This document shows positions 45,852 to 49,171 of a DNA stretch of 49,171 nt, piece by piece. The notes beneath the pieces were generated by a model. That model was not told the origin of the DNA, did not search any database, and worked only from the letters and a program-made list of their open reading frames with translations. The stretch is from a virus: positions 1 to 49,171 of IMG/VR virus record IMGVR_UViG_3300043598_000005; one strand, given 5' to 3'. Numbering within the stretch: position 1 is the first letter of the stretch; every line of letters begins with the position of its first letter. The translations under genes were made by a program, and so were the position numbers.

Positions 45852-46121
45852 ATGACCTACACGGACATGGAGCCGGCCGACACCACGGCGGTGGAGCCGA
45901 AGGTGAAGTGGGGCACGGTGGCGGCCACCATCCTCACGGCGGTGATCGGGGCTGTGCTCTCGATCCTCAACAACGCGGACGTGGTCTCCGGGGTGCCGGA
46001 CTGGGTAACCGTGCTGGTGGCCACCCTGCTCACGGGCGGGGCCACCTTCGGCTCCGGCTATCAGGCTCCGCATCAACTCCGCTCCGGTGAGGGAGACACG
46101 GCGGGTACCGTCCGCCCTTAG
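45852..46121 (+). CDS. Holin
   Basis: 89 aa from ATG 45852, with GAAAGGAAA upstream. Two helices (GTVAATILTAVIGAVLSIL and WVTVLVATLLTGGATFGSG), a charged N-terminus and a basic C-terminus (HQLRSGEGDTAGTVRP) directly after the endolysin. This fits a class II-type holin in actinophages. Confidence 0.82.
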   Translation: MTYTDMEPADTTAVEPKVKWGTVAATILTAVIGAVLSILNNADVVSGVPDWVTVLVATLLTGGATFGSGYQAPHQLRSGEGDTAGTVRP

Positions 46122-46193
46122 AACGGCCGGGGTTGCCCGGGTTCCACCTGGCGTTTTTCCGGGCGCCAAGTGTTGAGCCGCCCCGGTACGAGG

Positions 46194-46229
46194 ACCCCGA
46201 GCAGGTGCCCCTCCGTACCTGCTCGGGGT
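46194..46229 (+). terminator. Strong rightward terminator after the holin
   Basis: ACCCCGAGCAGGT (46194-46206) pairs perfectly with ACCTGCTCGGGGT (46217-46229), followed by TCCCTTTTG. It ends the long virion-lysis transcript. Confidence 0.92.
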
Positions 46230-46265
46230 TCCCTTTTGTAATCCAATCGGGTGACGCTGTAACGA

Positions 46266-46280
46266 GACGCCACGAGCGTC
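46266..46280 (+). promoter_or_regulatory. Palindromic operator 10
   Basis: GACGCC-ACG-AGCGTC. Downstream boxes are less clear: GATACG abuts the site and TACGGT lies 2 bp further. It probably controls the lipoprotein gene at 46333. Confidence 0.65.
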
Positions 46281-46332
46281 CGATACGGTGTGCATCGGAT
46301 CAACAGTGATCCCAAACCGATTGGAAACGAAA

Positions 46333-46815
46333 ATGTCTCGGAAGTTCATCCTGTCTGGCCTGGTTGTTCTCGGACTCGGGCTGGCCGCGTGCTCGAACGA
46401 AGCTCCCTCGGTCAAGCCGGTTGCGCAGGTCTCGGCCCACCAGATCGTCTTCACGCAGGCAACCACCATCACGGAGCGCCAGTGGGCCCTCATCGCCAAG
46501 GACCCGGCTAAGCACACGGGCGAGACTGTGGTGATCTACGGCAAGGTTACCCAGTTCGACTCCGCCACCGGGACCGGCACCTTCCGGGCCAACGTGGGCG
46601 GCAAGAAGCTCCCGGTCAGCTACGGCTTCGTGAACTACCCGAGCAACGTCATGATCTCGGGCGACGTGGGCGGGCTGGCCAACCTGGTGGAGGGCGACAT
46701 CTTCCGGGGCGAGGTCACGGTGACCGGGCCCTACTCCTACGAAACCACGATGGGCGGGACCATGACGGTTCCGGCGCTGAACATGACCGGCTACCAGGTC
46801 ATCGGGCACGTCTGA
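46333..46815 (+). CDS. Phage-encoded lipoprotein
   Basis: 160 aa from ATG 46333 (GGAAACGAAA upstream). Signal peptide SRKFILSGLVVLGLGLAAC with lipobox LAAC and Cys20. The mature part looks like a beta-rich OB-like domain (HTGETVVIYGKVTQFDSATG, FRANVGGKKLPVSYGFVNYP). It should sit at the outer face of the membrane. Lipoproteins of temperate phages often block superinfection. It has its own operator-type promoter after the lysis genes. Confidence 0.85.
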   Translation: MSRKFILSGLVVLGLGLAACSNEAPSVKPVAQVSAHQIVFTQATTITERQWALIAKDPAKHTGETVVIYGKVTQFDSATGTGTFRANVGGKKLPVSYGFVNYPSNVMISGDVGGLANLVEGDIFRGEVTVTGPYSYETTMGGTMTVPALNMTGYQVIGHV

Positions 46816-46818
46816 CTG

Positions 46819-46833
46819 GACGCTCCAAGCGGC
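46819..46833 (+). promoter_or_regulatory. Palindromic operator 11
   Basis: GACGCT-CCA-AGCGGC, 4 nt after the lipoprotein stop and upstream of the small gene at 46877. A -10 candidate (TAGCGT, near 46851) is weak. Confidence 0.62.
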
Positions 46834-46876
46834 GGTCTGCTAGCGTCGCTTCGCACACCCTCGAAAGGGAGGCGCA

Positions 46877-47041
46877 ATGAAGATCGACCCGGAGGACCAC
46901 TACCGCATTCAGTGCTCGTGCGGGCGGTACCGCATCGTGTCCGGCTACGACGTCCCGGCAAACCTGGCCCTGGAGTTCGGGCCGGAGCACGTGTACCACG
47001 ACGTCTCCATTGCGCCCGTGCGAGTTGACACGTCAGTCTAA
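46877..47041 (+). CDS. Small protein (54 aa)
   Basis: ATG 46877 has AAAGGGAGG upstream. IQCSCGRYRIVSGYDVPANL holds two Cys; the rest is polar with a late His-Asp segment. Unknown. Short, strongly translated, under operator 11. Confidence 0.72.
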   Translation: MKIDPEDHYRIQCSCGRYRIVSGYDVPANLALEFGPEHVYHDVSIAPVRVDTSV

Positions 47042-47055
47042 CGGAGGGAATTCAA

Positions 47056-47292
47056 ATGCAAATGCGTCTCATCGTGATGACGCGCCGGGGTGTGCTGCTC
47101 GCGGGGAGGTGGGCCGACAACATCACGGACGAGATCGTAGAGGGCACGAAGCAAGCCCTACGGGAGACCCTCGGGGCCACCGGCGGAGCTTACATCTCAA
47201 TTGAAACCGAAGCAGACATCTTCGTGGTGTTCCCCCGGGACGCTGTCGAGTCTGTTTCAATTGAGATCGTCCCGGATTTGGGGGAGGGATGA
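47056..47292 (+). CDS. Hypothetical protein (78 aa)
   Basis: ATG 47056 has ACGGAGGG upstream. Alpha/beta domain (RLIVMTRRGVLLAGRWADNI, FVVFPRDAVESVSIEIV). It overlaps the next gene by ATGA. Unknown function. Confidence 0.74.
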   Translation: MQMRLIVMTRRGVLLAGRWADNITDEIVEGTKQALRETLGATGGAYISIETEADIFVVFPRDAVESVSIEIVPDLGEG

Positions 47293-47492
47293 CGAACGCC
47301 TTCGAGCGAGCCCGTCAAGCGTTGCAAACCAAACCGAAGGGGCCGGACACCCGGACGCACCGGGCCTGCAAGGGGAGGGGCTGCCGGGGGTGCAACGGAT
47401 GGGGATGGGAGCTGACCCCGGGCTACTGCACGCTGCCACAGAACGGCCGGGTCTGCCCGACCTGCCCCAAGCTGAAGGGGTGCAAGAAGTAA
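47289..47492 (+). CDS. Cys-rich zinc-binding protein (67 aa)
   Basis: ATG 47289. CKGRGCRGCNGWG, TPGYCTL and VCPTCPKLKGCKK supply seven Cys for probably two zinc ions. Similar small CxxC proteins occur next to DUF932 genes in actinophages. Function unknown. Confidence 0.76.
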   Translation: MTNAFERARQALQTKPKGPDTRTHRACKGRGCRGCNGWGWELTPGYCTLPQNGRVCPTCPKLKGCKK

Positions 47493-47526
47493 ACAAAACC
47501 AGTCACCCGTTTGGGGGATGGTGCGA

Positions 47527-47547
47527 GACGCTCAAAGCGTCTAGATT
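47527..47547 (+). promoter_or_regulatory. Rightward promoter with palindromic operator 12
   Basis: GACGCT-CAA-AGCGTC (47527-47541) abuts TAGATT (47542-47547). The -35 position is TGGTGC, weak. Unlike the leaderless group it precedes a leader with a ribosome site for the DUF932 gene. Confidence 0.78.
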
Positions 47548-47590
47548 AGTTTTATCACCAAGCGCACCACCCCTCGAAAGGGAGATTGAA

Positions 47591-48637
47591 ATGTCGAAGG
47601 AATCGCAGACCTGGCTGGAGAACAACATCCTCGTGGGCTTCACCGCCAAGCGCGGCGAGGCATGGTGGTCCCGGGGAGTCAGTCGTGAGGACGGCACGCC
47701 GAACCACTTCGAAGGCGCCATCCCGGTGGAGACCGTGAAGACGAAGCTCTTCGATTGGACCGCCGTTGCTCGGCGCGTCGCTGTCGAGAAGCCGGCCACG
47801 CTGGAGAACATGACGCACTTCGGTGACAACGGCGAGCCGCTGCGCTGGGCAGTGCAGGCGGACCGGCAGGCGATCGACACGTCCGACACGGCCGAGACGA
47901 TGGGGTTTTTCAAGTCCGGTTACCGCGCCCACCAGTACCAGGAATGGCTTCTGGGCAACGTCGCCACCATCCTGGACGACGAACTCCAGATCTCGTCCGC
48001 TGGACTGCTCCGCAACCGGGCGCAGGCGTGGGTAGAGGTCTCCATGCCGGAGACCATGATGGGGCCGGCCGGGATTGCCTTCCGCCCGAACCTGCTCGCT
48101 TGCACGAGCTTTGACGGCACGCTGGCCACCACAACCAAGCGCACCATCACCGCCGTGGTTTGCGACAACACGCTCCACGCGGCCCTCGGGACCGGCGGCG
48201 GAACGTTCAAGGTCCGGCACTCGAAGAACTCGGGCATGAAGATTGCAAAGGCTCGGGAAGCGCTGGGCATCGTGTACAACCTGGCGGACGAGTTCACGGC
48301 GGCTCTGGAGGGGCTGACCGCGCAGAAGATCAGCCCGATTCAGTTCCGTACCGTGCTGGACGCGCTGGTCCCGGTGGACGACAGCATGGCCAAGATGACG
48401 ATCACTAAGGCCAATGCAAAGCGGGACAAGCTCTCCGCGATGTACCTGCACGATCCTCGGGTGGCGCCGTGGGCCGGTACCGGGTTCGGGGTGCTCCAGG
48501 CGTTCAACACGTACGAGCAGCACGAGCGGGGCCTGAACAAGGCCACCATCCGCGCGGAGCGGAACATGCTGGACACCCTTAGCGGGGCCAGCGAGAGGGC
48601 GGACGCGGAGGTGCTGGAAGTCCTGGCCGCACTGTAG
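47591..48637 (+). CDS. DUF932 family protein (phage/plasmid-like)
   Basis: 348 aa from ATG 47591 with AAAGGGAG upstream. Pattern of the DUF932/phage-plasmid-like family: GVSREDGTPNHFEGAIP, WAVQADRQAIDTSDTAETMG, GFFKSGYRAHQYQEWLLGN, MPETMMGPAGIAFRPNLLAC and TIRAERNMLDTLSG. The biochemical role is unknown; such genes lie in early regions near recombination or replication genes. It has its own operator promoter and terminator. Confidence 0.88.
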   Translation: MSKESQTWLENNILVGFTAKRGEAWWSRGVSREDGTPNHFEGAIPVETVKTKLFDWTAVARRVAVEKPATLENMTHFGDNGEPLRWAVQADRQAIDTSDTAETMGFFKSGYRAHQYQEWLLGNVATILDDELQISSAGLLRNRAQAWVEVSMPETMMGPAGIAFRPNLLACTSFDGTLATTTKRTITAVVCDNTLHAALGTGGGTFKVRHSKNSGMKIAKAREALGIVYNLADEFTAALEGLTAQKISPIQFRTVLDALVPVDDSMAKMTITKANAKRDKLSAMYLHDPRVAPWAGTGFGVLQAFNTYEQHERGLNKATIRAERNMLDTLSGASERADAEVLEVLAAL

Positions 48638-48649
48638 GCCAGGTGGGAC

Positions 48650-48673
48650 GGGGGCTCGGGAGACCGGGCCCCC
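48650..48673 (+). terminator. Rightward terminator after DUF932 gene
   Basis: GGGGGC (48650-48655) pairs with GCCCCC (48668-48673), with an inner CGG/CCG pair, then TCCTTTC. The stem is strong, the T tract short. Confidence 0.72.
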
Positions 48674-48699
48674 TCCTTTCAATTCAACCCTTTGGAGTA

Positions 48700-48728
48700 C
48701 AGACAGGACGCTCACAGCGTCCTAAGCT
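48700..48728 (+). promoter_or_regulatory. Rightward promoter with palindromic operator 13
   Basis: CAGACA (48700-48705), 17-bp spacer with GACGCT-CAC-AGCGTC (48707-48721), TAAGCT (48723-48728). It precedes a leader and the DUF6011-like gene. Confidence 0.88.
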
Positions 48729-48759
48729 AGTCCTATCAACCTCGAAGGGGAGGCCCCAA

Positions 48760-49171
48760 GTGTTCACCTGCCGCGCGAACTCCGCCAACATCCACTCCCA
48801 CGCTACTGCCGCCGAGTCCCGCCCGTGCTGGGCAGCTCGCTACACCACCACCACGCCGGTCCCGGTCCGCACCTGGCAGGAGAACAAGGCGGTTGCCGTT
48901 GCGAAGGTGCTGGACTCCCGCGCGGTTGTGCCGGCCGGCCGGTACGCGCTTGGGGACGAGCGCAAGCCGGAGCTGTACCTGGTCAACCGGCCCGACTCCG
49001 GCGACTGGGCTGGCTTCACCTTCGTTACCCGGATCACGGGCGGCGGGGACTTCCCGGTGAAGGGCTCGTACAAGGCTCGGGTGCTGGCCGAGATCGGCGC
49101 GGACCCGAAGGCGGCAATGCTGCTCTACGGTCGGTCCGAGCACCACTGCGGACACTGCGGCCGATTGATCA
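48760..49171 (+). CDS. DUF6011-like protein, 3-prime truncated by the window
   Basis: GTG 48760 with AGGGGAGG upstream. 137 codons to the window edge. The end (HHCGHCGRLI) is the start of the CGxCGRxL motif of DUF6011, a small zinc-binding domain of phages and plasmids; the rest of the zinc site lies outside the window. The first part contains TWQENKAVAVAKVLDSRAVV and a beta-rich centre. Confidence 0.78.
   Translation, partial: MFTCRANSANIHSHATAAESRPCWAARYTTTTPVPVRTWQENKAVAVAKVLDSRAVVPAGRYALGDERKPELYLVNRPDSGDWAGFTFVTRITGGGDFPVKGSYKARVLAEIGADPKAAMLLYGRSEHHCGHCGRLI

Larger units (their letters stand above)
46122..46332. other. Intergenic region before the lipoprotein
   Basis: No gene. It holds the terminator at 46194-46229, operator 10 and a GGATC/GATCC hairpin (46297-46312) in the leader of the lipoprotein gene. 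Confidence 0.7.

Noticed and set aside
1-49171. tRNA genes and CRISPR arrays
   Set aside because: No cloverleaf with a TTCRANY arm and no direct-repeat arrays with spacers were seen; a tRNAscan run would be the decisive test.

Overview
The window is part of the genome of a tailed, siphovirus-type actinobacteriophage. Genes are tightly packed and start by ATGA, GTGA or TGATG overlaps. DNA is GC-rich (roughly 60% by eye). The virion genes (two terminase large subunits, portal, MuF-like protein, scaffold, major capsid protein, long tape measure, FN3-containing minor tail proteins) and the amidase plus holin lysis pair are the usual kit of phages of Streptomyces-like hosts. The host is inferred, not shown. 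No integrase, repressor, replication gene, tRNA or CRISPR array was seen; the replication genes probably lie beyond the right end.

Layout. 1-1 kb: a short rightward group of tiny proteins. 1.1-6.7 kb: a leftward arm of small proteins. Its distal part (1163-3132) consists of single genes, most with their own promoter; its proximal part (3461-6160) is a 13-gene overlapping operon behind a very GC-rich structured leader. 6.7-16.9 kb: a rightward accessory and packaging region with two HTH or small-terminase candidates, a first large terminase, a papain-like cysteine protease, many zinc-binding microproteins and small membrane proteins. 16.9-25.5 kb: a second large terminase, portal, JAMM protease, MuF-like protein, scaffold, decoration protein, capsid protein and SAP-domain protein. 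25.6-29.3 kb: a fibre cassette ending in a PL7-like polysaccharide lyase, placed directly after the capsid genes. 29.3-43.0 kb: connectors, tail tube, chaperones, tape measure and tail tip, including three tandem paralogues. 43.0-46.1 kb: a collagen-like membrane protein and the lysis genes. 46.2 kb to the end: a lipoprotein, small proteins, a DUF932 protein and a DUF6011-like protein cut by the window edge.

The most striking feature is a dispersed 15-bp palindrome, GMCGCT-NNN-AGCGKC, found at 13 sites. At most of them it sits in the 17-bp spacer between a TAGACA- or TTGACG-like -35 box and a TAnnnT -10 box. At six of these promoters the -10 box lies only 6-8 nt from the start codon, so the messages are probably leaderless. 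The sites flank the leftward arm, the gene at 9753 and the right-hand early-type genes, while the virion genes lack them. This is what a phage regulon under one repressor or activator would look like.

Other notable points are two complete terminase large subunits of different types, a capsid-proximal depolymerase cassette, several long out-of-frame gene overlaps, and a genome-wide excess of short AT words (TTGCAA, TTTCAA, TTGAAA) embedded in GC-rich coding DNA.
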